From CAG-791 sp045113775 (GTDB lineage Bacteria; Bacillota; Clostridia; Lachnospirales; Lachnospiraceae), in the NCBI GenBank assembly GCA_045113775.1, contig JBGUJH010000067.1, positions 124,001 through 188,000 on the forward strand: a DNA stretch of 64,000 nucleotides, given 5' to 3'. Positions 1 through 7,740 of this stretch are shown in pieces; the first letter of the stretch is position 1; each line of letters opens with the position of its first letter. The notes beneath the pieces were generated by a model. It was given only the letters and a program-made list of their open reading frames with translations. It had not been told where the DNA came from and ran no database searches. The position numbers and the translations under genes are program-made.

Positions 1-838
1 TGTTGAGCAGGTCGATCGGAGTACCTGAGATCGGCTGCAGTTTCTCTCCGCTGTCATCCACTGTAGGGATAGAGCGAAGAAGCCCTTTTGTATACTCGTG
101 GCAGGGATTGTAGAAGATCTCTTCTGCTGTACCCTGCTCGCAGATGCCGCCGGCGTACATAACGATGACTTCATCACAGAGCTGAGCCACGACGCCAAGG
201 TCATGCGTGATCATGATGATCGCCATGCCGATCTGCTTCTGAATATCCTTCATCAGTTCCAGGATACCGGCCTGGATCGTAACGTCCAGAGCTGTCGTGG
301 GTTCATCCGCGATCAGGATGTCGGGCTCGCAGGCCAGAGCCATTGCGATCATAACACGCTGTCTCATACCGCCTGAAAACTCGTGCGGATACTGTTTCAT
401 GCGCTTCTCGGGCTCATTGACGTTGACGAGCCTGAGCATCTCAACTGCCCTGTCCCAGGACTGCTGCTTATCTCTGTTCGTATGGAGCAGGATCGCTTCC
501 ATCAGCTGCTGGCCGATCGTATAAGTCGGGTTCAGGCTGGTCATAGGATCCTGGAAGATAATGGATATCTTATTGCCTCTGACATCCTTCATTACATTCT
601 CGCCGGCACCGACCAGTTCCTGTCCGTCCAGCTTGATGGAGCCGGATACGATCTTGCCTGCGCCTGCCAGAATCTGCATGATCGAGTAGGCGGTTACCGA
701 CTTACCGGAGCCGGACTCACCTACGATTCCCAATATTTTGCCCCTCTCCAGGCTGAAGGAGACGCCGTTGACCGCGCGGACCTCGCCTGCGTCCGTGAAG
801 AAGGAAGTGTGTAGATCTTTAACTTCTAATAATGCCAT
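1..838 (-). CDS. oppD: Oligopeptide ABC transporter ATP-binding protein (OppD/DppD family), C-terminus cut off
   Basis: ATPase subunit that powers peptide import through the OppB/OppC pore encoded just upstream on the same strand. About 279 residues are visible from the ATG at 838; the C-terminal end lies beyond base 1. The translation shows Walker A (GESGSGKS), the ABC signature (FSGGMRQR), Walker B (ILIADEPT) and the switch His in IMITHD, in the usual order. The last visible part is the region that follows the nucleotide-binding fold in OppD/DppD proteins. Only 14 bases separate it from oppC, so it belongs to the same operon. Peptide, dipeptide or nickel specificity cannot be told from the ATPase alone. 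The partial state is due to the window edge, not to a mutation. Confidence 0.93.
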   Translation of the reverse strand, partial: MALLEVKDLHTSFFTDAGEVRAVNGVSFSLERGKILGIVGESGSGKSVTAYSIMQILAGAGKIVSGSIKLDGQELVGAGENVMKDVRGNKISIIFQDPMTSLNPTYTIGQQLMEAILLHTNRDKQQSWDRAVEMLRLVNVNEPEKRMKQYPHEFSGGMRQRVMIAMALACEPDILIADEPTTALDVTIQAGILELMKDIQKQIGMAIIMITHDLGVVAQLCDEVIVMYAGGICEQGTAEEIFYNPCHEYTKGLLRSIPTVDDSGEKLQPISGTPIDLLN

Positions 839-852
839 TACAGTTCCCTCCC

Positions 853-1917
853 TTAACTATTCAGCTTCGGATCGAATGCATCGCGCAGGCCGTCGCCGAA
901 AAGGTTCAGCGAGAGAACGATCAGCGAGATGACGATCGCCGGAATGACCAGTCTGTAGGGATAAGAGCTCAGGCCGTTGAGCGCGTCGGAAGCCAGTGAG
1001 CCGAGCGACGGCATGGGCGCGTTGACACCAAGACCCAGGAACGAAAGATAACTCTCTGTAAAAATAGCACTCGGGATCTGCAGCGCCGTCGAGATGACGA
1101 TGACGGACACGCAGTTGGGAAGCAGGTGCTTGCGGATGACCCAGCCGCCCTTCGCGCCTGCCGCCTGTGCCGCCAGTACGTATTCCTGCTCTCTCAGAGA
1201 CAGGATCTGGCCGCGCACAAGTCTCGCCATGGAGACCCAGTACAGGAGCGCGAATATGATGAACAGGGAAATGATGTTCGATCCGATCTTGGCCAGCGGC
1301 GTGCCGTCGAGCTTGCTGGCGAGCGTCATCTTAAGGACCGATGCCAGCAGGATGACCATCAGCATATCGGGAAGGGAGTAGATGATATCTACTATTCTCA
1401 TGATGATCATATCTACTTTGCCGCCCGCATAACCGGATACCGATCCGACCAAGAGGCCGATCACAAGGACGATGATACTGGCGAAGAAACCTACCGCCAG
1501 GGAAATTCTCGTTCCGTAGACGACACGGATGAAGTAGTCACGTCCTGCGGAATCTGTGCCGAATACGTGAGGGAACACTTTCTGGCCCTGTTCCTTCAGC
1601 GCCAGTTCCGACGCAGAATACTCGAAAGGCTTGAGATTGTTGAACGTGGCGTCCACGGGCTTGCCGGGCTGCATGCCGAGCATCATCTCATATTTGTAAG
1701 GCCAGAACATCGGCACAAAAACAGCCGACAATGTGATGATCAGGATGATATAAAAACTGACCATCGCCACCTTGTTCTTGCGAAGGCGGCGGATACCGTC
1801 CTTGAACGCGGTCGTGGAAGGCCGCATCTGGACCATATATTCCTTTTCTTCCTCTGTAGCAGGGATGAAGTCATCGAGATTCACCTGCATACTCAGGTTT
1901 TTCATTATTTCACTCAC
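853..1917 (-). CDS. oppC: Oligopeptide ABC transporter permease (OppC/DppC family)
   Basis: Inner-membrane permease half of the peptide importer, 354 residues. An N-terminal cytoplasmic stretch of about 50 residues precedes the first membrane helix (around 50-72), followed by a long extracytoplasmic loop typical of OppC and then a five-helix permease domain. The EAA loop that docks on the ATPase is seen near residues 245-268 (EYVLAAQAAGAKGG then RKHLLPN). The start taken is a GTG at 1917 preceded by GGAGGG; an ATG four codons further in is an alternative. It lies between oppB (15 bases upstream) and oppD (14 bases downstream). The extracytoplasmic loop is somewhat long, as in many clostridial OppC proteins. 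Confidence 0.93.
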   Translation of the reverse strand: MSEIMKNLSMQVNLDDFIPATEEEKEYMVQMRPSTTAFKDGIRRLRKNKVAMVSFYIILIITLSAVFVPMFWPYKYEMMLGMQPGKPVDATFNNLKPFEYSASELALKEQGQKVFPHVFGTDSAGRDYFIRVVYGTRISLAVGFFASIIVLVIGLLVGSVSGYAGGKVDMIIMRIVDIIYSLPDMLMVILLASVLKMTLASKLDGTPLAKIGSNIISLFIIFALLYWVSMARLVRGQILSLREQEYVLAAQAAGAKGGWVIRKHLLPNCVSVIVISTALQIPSAIFTESYLSFLGLGVNAPMPSLGSLASDALNGLSSYPYRLVIPAIVISLIVLSLNLFGDGLRDAFDPKLNS

Positions 1918-1932
1918 TTTTGCTGCCCTCCG

Positions 1933-2859
1933 TCATTCCAGATTAATTCTGGGATCTACAACCTTGTACATGATGTCACTGACCAGATTCATGATGACGA
2001 TAAATGTTGCCAGCACGATCGTCGTTCCCATGATCAGCGTGTAGTCGCGGTTCGTGATGCTGTTGACGAATGCGCGTCCGATTCCGGGAACGGCAAAGAT
2101 CTGCTCAACGACCAGGGATCCGGTTGTGATATACGCAAGCTCAGGTCCCAGATAAGTGATGACAGGGATCAGCGCGTTCTTGAGGGCATGTTTGAAAATG
2201 ATGTTGGTCCTTGATACGCCCTTGGCCTTCGCTGTCCGGATATAATCCTGTCCCAGGACATCCAGCATGGAGGATCTTGTCAGACGCGTAATGTAAGACA
2301 TCGGGTACAGCATCAGCGTGATGACGGGAAGCACCAGTCCTGCAGGCGTCGATCCGTTTGCCGGGAAGATATGCGTTCTGACCGCGAATGCGACGAGGAG
2401 CAGTGATCCCATGATGAACGACGGCATTGAGACAAATGCAGTCGTGATGACCATGATGATCCTGTCGAGCAGCGTGTTTCTGCGCAGTGCCGCAAAGGAT
2501 CCGAGGATCACTCCGAGTACCGTAGCGATCGCGGCGGCGATCACGCCCAGCTTGGCAGAGGTCTTAAGGCCGTCTCCAATGATGTCAATGACCATTCGTC
2601 CTCTTTGTTTGAGCGAAGGGCCGAACCGAAGATGACATACATCGTTGAGGTACGTGAGATACTGCTGGAACAGGGGCTTGTCAAGCCCGTACTTAGCTTC
2701 CATAGCCTTCTGTACCTGGGGCGTCACGGCTTTCTCACCGACAAAAGGCCCGCCGGGAACGGCGTGCATGATGAAGAAGGTCAGCGTGATGACCACCCAG
2801 ATCGTGAAGATCGCCAGTAAAACACGTTTAAGAATGTACTTCAATGTTTTGGGATTCAT
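1933..2859 (-). CDS. oppB: Oligopeptide ABC transporter permease (OppB/DppB family)
   Basis: First gene of the visible opp operon; 308 residues, standard for OppB. A membrane helix begins near residue 12 (VLLAIFTIWVVITLTFF), followed by the family loop containing PGGPF and a stretch resembling KYGLDKPLFQQY. The EAA ATPase-contact loop is DYIRTAKAKGVSRTNIIFKH. It forms the heterodimeric channel with OppC. No solute-binding protein gene (oppA) is seen upstream; the 310 bases before the start hold promoter-like sequence only, so the binding protein is either downstream of the window edge or elsewhere in the genome. Confidence 0.93.
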   Translation of the reverse strand: MNPKTLKYILKRVLLAIFTIWVVITLTFFIMHAVPGGPFVGEKAVTPQVQKAMEAKYGLDKPLFQQYLTYLNDVCHLRFGPSLKQRGRMVIDIIGDGLKTSAKLGVIAAAIATVLGVILGSFAALRRNTLLDRIIMVITTAFVSMPSFIMGSLLLVAFAVRTHIFPANGSTPAGLVLPVITLMLYPMSYITRLTRSSMLDVLGQDYIRTAKAKGVSRTNIIFKHALKNALIPVITYLGPELAYITTGSLVVEQIFAVPGIGRAFVNSITNRDYTLIMGTTIVLATFIVIMNLVSDIMYKVVDPRINLE

Positions 2860-2950
2860 TTCACTATCTCCGTCTCTTTCATTTTCTTGCGCATTTTCCT
2901 TAACCGTTTCTGCAGTTTATCCGCTATATTTTTGTGAAATATATATCATT

Positions 2951-3025
2951 TTTATATAAAGATAAGACGCATCTGTCATGGAAATGCACAATTTACATTT
3001 TATACTCTTTACTACGTTAATACAA
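2951..3025 (-). promoter_or_regulatory. Candidate promoters of the opp operon
   Basis: The intergenic stretch 2860-3169 is AT-rich and has two sigma-A-like promoters reading toward oppB: TTGTAT, 17 bases, TAAAAT (3025-2997) and ATGACA, 17 bases, TATAAA (2979-2951). This leaves an untranslated leader of 90 bases or more. No riboswitch or T-box was recognised in it. Apart from these and the terminator at 3108-3161, nothing else was seen in the gap. Confidence 0.45.
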
Positions 3026-3107
3026 CACTTATACAAAGAGAAAGAGCGCAAAAATGATGATATTTATGCACCATTCATAGCAAAATATATCAAGTGGGCA
3101 TCTGACC

Positions 3108-3161
3108 AAAAAAGAGAGACGTCCCCCGGTCACACGCTATACCGGAAGAAGTCTCCCTCTC
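3108..3161 (-). terminator. Rho-independent terminator after the MBL-fold gene
   Basis: On the minus strand a GAGAGGGAGAC arm and a GTCTCTC arm enclose an inner CCGG/CCGG pair, followed directly by six T residues. It lies just after the stop at 3170 and closes the 7.5-3.2 kb gene set before the opp operon. Confidence 0.7.
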
Positions 3162-3169
3162 ACTGCAGT

Positions 3170-3841
3170 TCATATTGTAGTCTCATTGAGAAAGCAGATC
3201 TTCTCCCTGTACGGGAGCAGCCTTTCGTCATTGAGATAGATCGCCGCTTCATCCCTCCTGTTCCAGTAATGCATCGGGAAGAGATAACGGCACGTGGCGA
3301 TACTCATAAATTCAACGATCGCGTTAGGAGCTCTTTCCCCGAGTCTTGGATCGAGCGGGATCATGGCAGCGTCGAAGCACCATCCGCTTACCTTCTCAAT
3401 CTGTCTTCTGTAGATCTTAAGTGAATAGGCATTCTGATCGTCTGCCGCGTCCTTCCAGTGCCAGATGTTGAGATCTCCCGCGTGGAAGAAATTATATCCG
3501 TCGGAGCTGACCACGTAAGCGACGCCTTCTTCGTTGGATCGGATCGCGTAGATCAGAGTATTCCTGATCTTGTAATGCCTGCCCGGCTGCACATGAAAGA
3601 TATTATCGCCTTTTCTCTCAGGGGCAGTACAGCAGTCGAGGATGTAATAAATATTCCTGTACTTGTTCAGGATTGACCAGATCCTGGGTGAATAATGATC
3701 AGCTTTGCAGTGTGTGACAAATACATACACTTTTTTGTCCGGATCAAACTCGGGAAGGTCTCCCTCATACCAGTCAAAGATCAGCACTGTCCTCTCCAGC
3801 TCGATCACAAAGCCGCTGTGGTAAATATGTGTAATCTTCAT
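3170..3841 (-). CDS. MBL-fold metallo-hydrolase-like protein with altered metal motif
   Basis: A protein of about 223 residues with the metallo-beta-lactamase fold: an N-terminal beta strand with THxYHSGF-like start, then VTHCKADHYSP at residues 42-52 in the place of the family motif THxHxDH, and FHAGDLNIWHW further on, corresponding to the HxGD motif. His44, Asp48 and His49 are kept, but the second metal His is Lys46. The start chosen is the ATG at 3841 with GGGGAA upstream; an upstream ATG at 3865 would overlap the preceding gene. It is 4 bases after the 99-residue gene. Function unknown; nucleotide, RNA or sugar-phosphate substrates are all possible in this superfamily. Confidence 0.8.
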   Translation of the reverse strand: MKITHIYHSGFVIELERTVLIFDWYEGDLPEFDPDKKVYVFVTHCKADHYSPRIWSILNKYRNIYYILDCCTAPERKGDNIFHVQPGRHYKIRNTLIYAIRSNEEGVAYVVSSDGYNFFHAGDLNIWHWKDAADDQNAYSLKIYRRQIEKVSGWCFDAAMIPLDPRLGERAPNAIVEFMSIATCRYLFPMHYWNRRDEAAIYLNDERLLPYREKICFLNETTI

Positions 3842-3845
3842 ACTG

Positions 3846-4145
3846 TTATTCCCCGGATTCGTCAACTTGCCCGTTCAGCCAGGCGGCCGCGGCCGCAAGG
3901 CCTTCCGCAGAAAATTCAAATTCCCTGCTCTTCATAGTTTCGGGATCTGCTGTCCCATAGGCAAACGGTTCAGGCCATACCGTCGCAAGAAGAACTGCCG
4001 GATCTCTCTGGTCGACCGGGGTATAATGAACATTTTTCAGCGGTTCGCGGGCGATCCTGTATCTGACGCCTGCGCAGCTGCCGAAATATGCCTCGCCGTA
4101 TTCATAGAAACCTATTGAATACAATTCCTTGGGATCTATTTTCAT
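3846..4145 (-). CDS. Conserved-looking hypothetical protein, 99 residues
   Basis: Not recognised. The product is small, soluble and acidic, without signal peptide or membrane segment. It begins MKIDPKELYSIGFYEYGE and contains several aromatic residues and the segment YRIAREPLKNVHYTP, suggesting a compact alpha/beta fold. It sits 12 bases after the TPR/SEC-C gene and 4 bases before the MBL-fold gene, so the three are probably translated from one mRNA. No frame damage is visible and the start has the expected position after the previous stop. Function cannot be stated from sequence; the linkage suggests a partner of one of its neighbours. Confidence 0.7.
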   Translation of the reverse strand: MKIDPKELYSIGFYEYGEAYFGSCAGVRYRIAREPLKNVHYTPVDQRDPAVLLATVWPEPFAYGTADPETMKSREFEFSAEGLAAAAAWLNGQVDESGE

Positions 4146-4157
4146 AGAGATTTACCG

Positions 4158-5462
4158 TCACTTTCTTCCGTGGCATTTCTTATATTTTTTACCTGAGCCG
4201 CACGGGCAGGGATCGTTGGGAAGGATCTTTTTGCCGCTTCTCTTGTAGGTCGTATTTCCCTCTGTGAGATAGACCGGCTCCTTCCTGCGTCGAAGCGCCT
4301 TCTGATAGGCCTCCTCCATCCCCGCTTCCAGAGCGTCGCGCGGGACTTTGATCTCATCAAAAGTCTCCAGTTTGTCCAGGATCGCATTTCTCATCCCATC
4401 AGGGCCCAGCATCTGCAGCTGGTCAAGAAATGTCACGACTTTGATATAAGTGTGCGGATATTTCTCAGCGACATAGAGAAGCTCCTCGCCGTGGTTCTCT
4501 ATATATCTGGTCATATACCACTCATAAGACAGGGCAGTCAGCTTGTCATTGCTGTCCTCTTCTTCGCCTGCAGCCATCGGGGCTCGGCTCTCCGCGGAAA
4601 GGAAGCTTTCCATCATGGCGCTTACCTTGTTGTCCTCATGGTATTCATAAGATTCCACTGAGCGGTAAGCGTTCTCTATGATATAGTAGTGCTCACTGTT
4701 CAAAAGATAGCCCTGTTCCTCCACCTCTCTGATGAGCGAGCGGTACGGAATGCGGAAAGTACGTACCGTAAGAGCCGTGCTGAGGAATGAAATGTTCTGC
4801 GTGAGCCTTCTCTGCATATTTGCATCCATCTGCACAGTCGAGAGAAATCTCTTATACACCCCGATATCCACTGTCAGCTCTACTGCGTTCAGGAGCGCGT
4901 CCAGATAGATCAGCCGGACAAAACAGCCGTCCAGAATATCCACTGAACTGATCCTGCGGGTCTCTTCCCACAGAGTCACTTCCTTGCGGTAAACAGTTCT
5001 GGCTCTCTCCTTCTGTCCGAGATTTTCCAGGCAGTCCCCGTATACGGTATAGAAGAAAGGATGATAATCCGCAGGCGGATCGATCTTTTCCAGAAGGACA
5101 GCAGCTTTCTTATACTGCTTCTGCGCATGATAAGCCTGCCCCAGGCTGATCACCGTATTCTGATCGTCCGGGTCCGCCTCCATAGCCTCTTCGAGGTATT
5201 TCTGCGCCTCTTCGAAGCGCCCCTGGGATAAAAGGCACCTGCCCAGCATGGAGAGCACATCCGCGTTCCCCGGCATCGTCTCCAGCATCTCCCTGCACAG
5301 ACTCTCCTGCGCGGTGTAATCGCTCTCGTACTCTCTGTACAAGGCCTGTCTCATCTGCTCACGGATCGCCAGCGGAAGCTGTTCCGTGTACCGGTCGATC
5401 TGTTCCATATAATCGTGCAGGTCACTGCGGACCGTGATCGTTCCTTCTCTTTGCTCTGCCAT
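4158..5462 (-). CDS. TPR-repeat protein with C-terminal SEC-C zinc motif
   Basis: A 434-residue soluble protein. The first 150 residues contain tetratricopeptide repeats (for example ADVLSMLGRCLLSQGRFEEA and NTVISLGQAYHAQKQYKKAA), a scaffold for protein-protein contact. A long helical middle of unknown function follows. The extreme C-terminus is a SEC-C zinc-binding motif (DPCPCGSGKKYKKCHGR), as found at the end of SecA and many stand-alone proteins. It is 10 bases after the AAA+ ATPase gene. The combination suggests an adaptor, possibly for the neighbouring ATPase, but no substrate is evident. Confidence 0.85.
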   Translation of the reverse strand: MAEQREGTITVRSDLHDYMEQIDRYTEQLPLAIREQMRQALYREYESDYTAQESLCREMLETMPGNADVLSMLGRCLLSQGRFEEAQKYLEEAMEADPDDQNTVISLGQAYHAQKQYKKAAVLLEKIDPPADYHPFFYTVYGDCLENLGQKERARTVYRKEVTLWEETRRISSVDILDGCFVRLIYLDALLNAVELTVDIGVYKRFLSTVQMDANMQRRLTQNISFLSTALTVRTFRIPYRSLIREVEEQGYLLNSEHYYIIENAYRSVESYEYHEDNKVSAMMESFLSAESRAPMAAGEEEDSNDKLTALSYEWYMTRYIENHGEELLYVAEKYPHTYIKVVTFLDQLQMLGPDGMRNAILDKLETFDEIKVPRDALEAGMEEAYQKALRRRKEPVYLTEGNTTYKRSGKKILPNDPCPCGSGKKYKKCHGRK

Positions 5463-5472
5463 AATTTATCGA

Positions 5473-6954
5473 TTATTCCTCTGTATTCTCTGCGCTCTGC
5501 TCTGTGCCGTCCCCGGTTTCTGCATCTTCAGTGGTTTCCGGTGCCTTATCTGCGTCTGCATCCGGAAGTTCAAGTTCTTCCGCGCCTTCCGCTTCCTCGC
5601 TCTCTTCGCCGGGCAGCTTAAGCTCGGACACTCTCACGTCCTTAGCAGCTTGTTCCATCTTCTCCATTTCCTTGGTGTCGGTATGATCGCCGATATCATC
5701 CGAAAGATCCATGATCGTGATCAGCATCATATCGTCATGCGTAGGGTTCTCCATAGCTGCAACGCGGCGGGCCTGGTTCGTGATGATATCCTCAAACATA
5801 TTGCGGACTTCACGCGCGTTGGCAAAATTCTCCTGCCTGAGCATCTTTCTGGAGATGATGCGGGCGCGGATCTGCTTCTTGGCTTCCTCTTCCACTACAT
5901 AGTCGTACTTGGTGCAGTTCAGGTAGAAAATAGACTCGAGCTCATCGATCGTGTAATCCGGGAATTCGAAATACTTGTTGAACCTGGACTTAAGTCCCGG
6001 ATTGCTGTTGATAAATTTCTCCATCGGCTTTGTGTATCCCGCGACGATGACTACCAGATCATCCCTGTGGTCTTCCATTGCCTTGAGGACCGTATCAATG
6101 GCTTCCTGCCCGAAAGCATCGTCCTTCTGGGCCAGCGCGTATGCCTCGTCGATGAAGAGGACTCCGCCCATCGCTTTTTTGATCTGTTCCTGTGTCTTTA
6201 GAGCGGTCTGGCCCACATAACCGGCCACCAGTCCGGAGCGGTCGACTTCGACCAGCTGCCCTTTAGAGAGCACGCCGATCTGCTTGTAGAGCCTGCCGAT
6301 GATCCTTGCGACAGTGGTCTTTCCGGTTCCGGGATTGCCCGTAAACACAAGGTGAAGGGATACCGGAACTGACTTGAGGCCGGCGTCCTGGCGCATCTTC
6401 TGTATTTTGACAAAGGCCATGAGCTCCTTGACGTCTGCCTTGATCGTTGTCAGGCCTACCAGGGCTTCAAGTTCCTCCATCGGGTCTTTCTCAGGCTCGG
6501 CAGGCTTTGCTTCCTGTCCGCTCTCCACAGGATCCCCTGTCGCGGTCGCAGTGGGCTGGCCGCCCTCGCCTGCTCCTTTCGCGGCTTGCCCGGGGACAGC
6601 GGCAGGACTCACCCCTCCCGCGTTTCCGACAAGACCGGCAAGCCCATCCAGGCCCTTTTTGTTGGCATCCGCCAGTCCCTGTGAGATCTCCTCTGTGCGC
6701 GCCATCAGATCTTCCGCTTCCTTGAGAGCCTTCCTGGCGTCTTCCATGGGATCTGAGCGCTTTTTTCTCGCCGCGTCAAGAAGCTCCGCCACACTCGGCT
6801 CTTTTGAAGAAGACTTGTGTGTGGATGTGCTGTCTGATTTATGTGTACCCGCGGAAGATCCGAACATATCGCCGTAAAGGCCTTTAAGCAGATCTCTCTC
6901 CGCGCCCGAGAGGGCTGCGAGTCTCTCCAGCTCTTTCTTGGTTCTCTTATCCAT
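5473..6954 (-). CDS. CbbX/SpoVK/EccA-like AAA+ ATPase
   Basis: A 493-residue AAA+ protein. Residues 1-150 are a low-complexity, probably disordered Ser/Lys/Gly-rich region with a short coiled segment (EDARKALKEAEDLMARTEEI). The ATPase core has Walker A GNPGTGKT at 206-213, Walker B GVLFIDEAYA at 264-273, a sensor/arginine-finger region around LKSRFNKYFEFPDY (321-334) and a C-terminal lid. The last 60 residues are highly acidic (Glu/Asp/Thr). This core matches the CbbX-SpoVK-EccA group of hexameric remodelling ATPases. SD AAAGGAG precedes the ATG. The substrate is unknown; the downstream TPR/SEC-C protein is the most likely partner by position. Confidence 0.88.
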   Translation of the reverse strand: MDKRTKKELERLAALSGAERDLLKGLYGDMFGSSAGTHKSDSTSTHKSSSKEPSVAELLDAARKKRSDPMEDARKALKEAEDLMARTEEISQGLADANKKGLDGLAGLVGNAGGVSPAAVPGQAAKGAGEGGQPTATATGDPVESGQEAKPAEPEKDPMEELEALVGLTTIKADVKELMAFVKIQKMRQDAGLKSVPVSLHLVFTGNPGTGKTTVARIIGRLYKQIGVLSKGQLVEVDRSGLVAGYVGQTALKTQEQIKKAMGGVLFIDEAYALAQKDDAFGQEAIDTVLKAMEDHRDDLVVIVAGYTKPMEKFINSNPGLKSRFNKYFEFPDYTIDELESIFYLNCTKYDYVVEEEAKKQIRARIISRKMLRQENFANAREVRNMFEDIITNQARRVAAMENPTHDDMMLITIMDLSDDIGDHTDTKEMEKMEQAAKDVRVSELKLPGEESEEAEGAEELELPDADADKAPETTEDAETGDGTEQSAENTEE

Positions 6955-6989
6955 TAGTGCTCTCCTTTCCCCCGGCTGTAAACTGGAAG

Positions 6990-7520
6990 CTATACTAATA
7001 ATTGTGAAATACTCTCTATATCTTCCGGGAACAGGAATTTGTCCCGGCTCTCCTTATCCAGAAATCCTTCCCGGACCATATGGTCCAGAAGGTCTCTCAG
7101 CGGTTCATAATAGCCGTCTATATTCAGGATCATGCATGGCTTATTATTCTGCCCCAGCCTGATCTGTGACATGACTTCCGAGATCTCCTCGAGAGTCCCT
7201 GTTCCTCCCGGAAATGCAATATATACGTCTCCCTGCTCGATCAGTTTGGCCTTTCTCTCCGCCATGGTCTCAGTGACGATCAGCTCCGTGATCCCGTCAT
7301 GCTGAAGGCAGGTATCAACGAAAAAGCCGGGTTCTATACCGATCACTTCTCCGCCGGCCTGGAGCACAGCTTCTGCCAGCTCCCCCATGAGCCCGATCCG
7401 GCTCCCGCCGTAGATCAGGCGGTGTCCCGCGCTCCCGATCCATGTTCCAAGCTTTATGACTTCCTGCGCGTACTTGGGATCGTTTCCCTGCGCAGAGCCT
7501 AAATATACCGTAATGTTCAT
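6990..7520 (-). CDS. LOG family protein (TIGR00730-type nucleotide phosphoribohydrolase)
   Basis: A 176-residue Rossmann-like protein of the Lonely Guy family. It shows GGSRIGLMG (residues 38-46) and the family motif PGGTGTLEE at 104-112, which binds the phosphoribosyl group and carries the catalytic Glu. Family members release a base from nucleoside 5-prime-monophosphates; in bacteria the physiological role is often a nucleotide housekeeping or stress function, and cytokinin activation is known for plant homologues. It is 35 bases upstream of the AAA+ gene and is likely the first gene of that set. Length is normal (about 180 residues). Confidence 0.9.
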   Translation of the reverse strand: MNITVYLGSAQGNDPKYAQEVIKLGTWIGSAGHRLIYGGSRIGLMGELAEAVLQAGGEVIGIEPGFFVDTCLQHDGITELIVTETMAERKAKLIEQGDVYIAFPGGTGTLEEISEVMSQIRLGQNNKPCMILNIDGYYEPLRDLLDHMVREGFLDKESRDKFLFPEDIESISQLLV

Positions 7521-7649
7521 ATAGCTTACTTTCTAATCTTGTATTCTGCGGGCTCCTGCCGCGCCATGTGTCCTATTTTAACACTAATCTATATTTATTC
7601 GCATCATAATAATACAAAAAGAGGCTATTTTTATCACATGATGATCCAC

Positions 7650-7710
7650 AAAAAAAAGGCCGCCGCCTCCGGGAGCATATCAAATCTGATATGCTCCCGG
7701 CGCGATAGCC
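7650..7710 (-). terminator. Strong rho-independent terminator of alaS
   Basis: A perfect 12-bp stem (GGGAGCATATCA and its complement, loop of 4) lies about 40 bases past the alaS stop. It is followed on the minus strand by GGCGGCGGCC, which can extend the stem, and by eight T residues. The rest of the gap 7521-7740 shows only AT-rich sequence upstream of the LOG gene. Confidence 0.88.
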
Positions 7711-7740
7711 TCCATTCTTAATTTCATTCGGTCAGCCCGA

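Noticed and set aside
97..376. Plus-strand open frames over the opp genes and similar long antisense frames elsewhere (for example over alaS, ilvB and smc)
   Set aside because: They are reverse-frame shadows of clearly homologous minus-strand genes, caused by GC-rich codon use; none has an SD plus recognisable domain.
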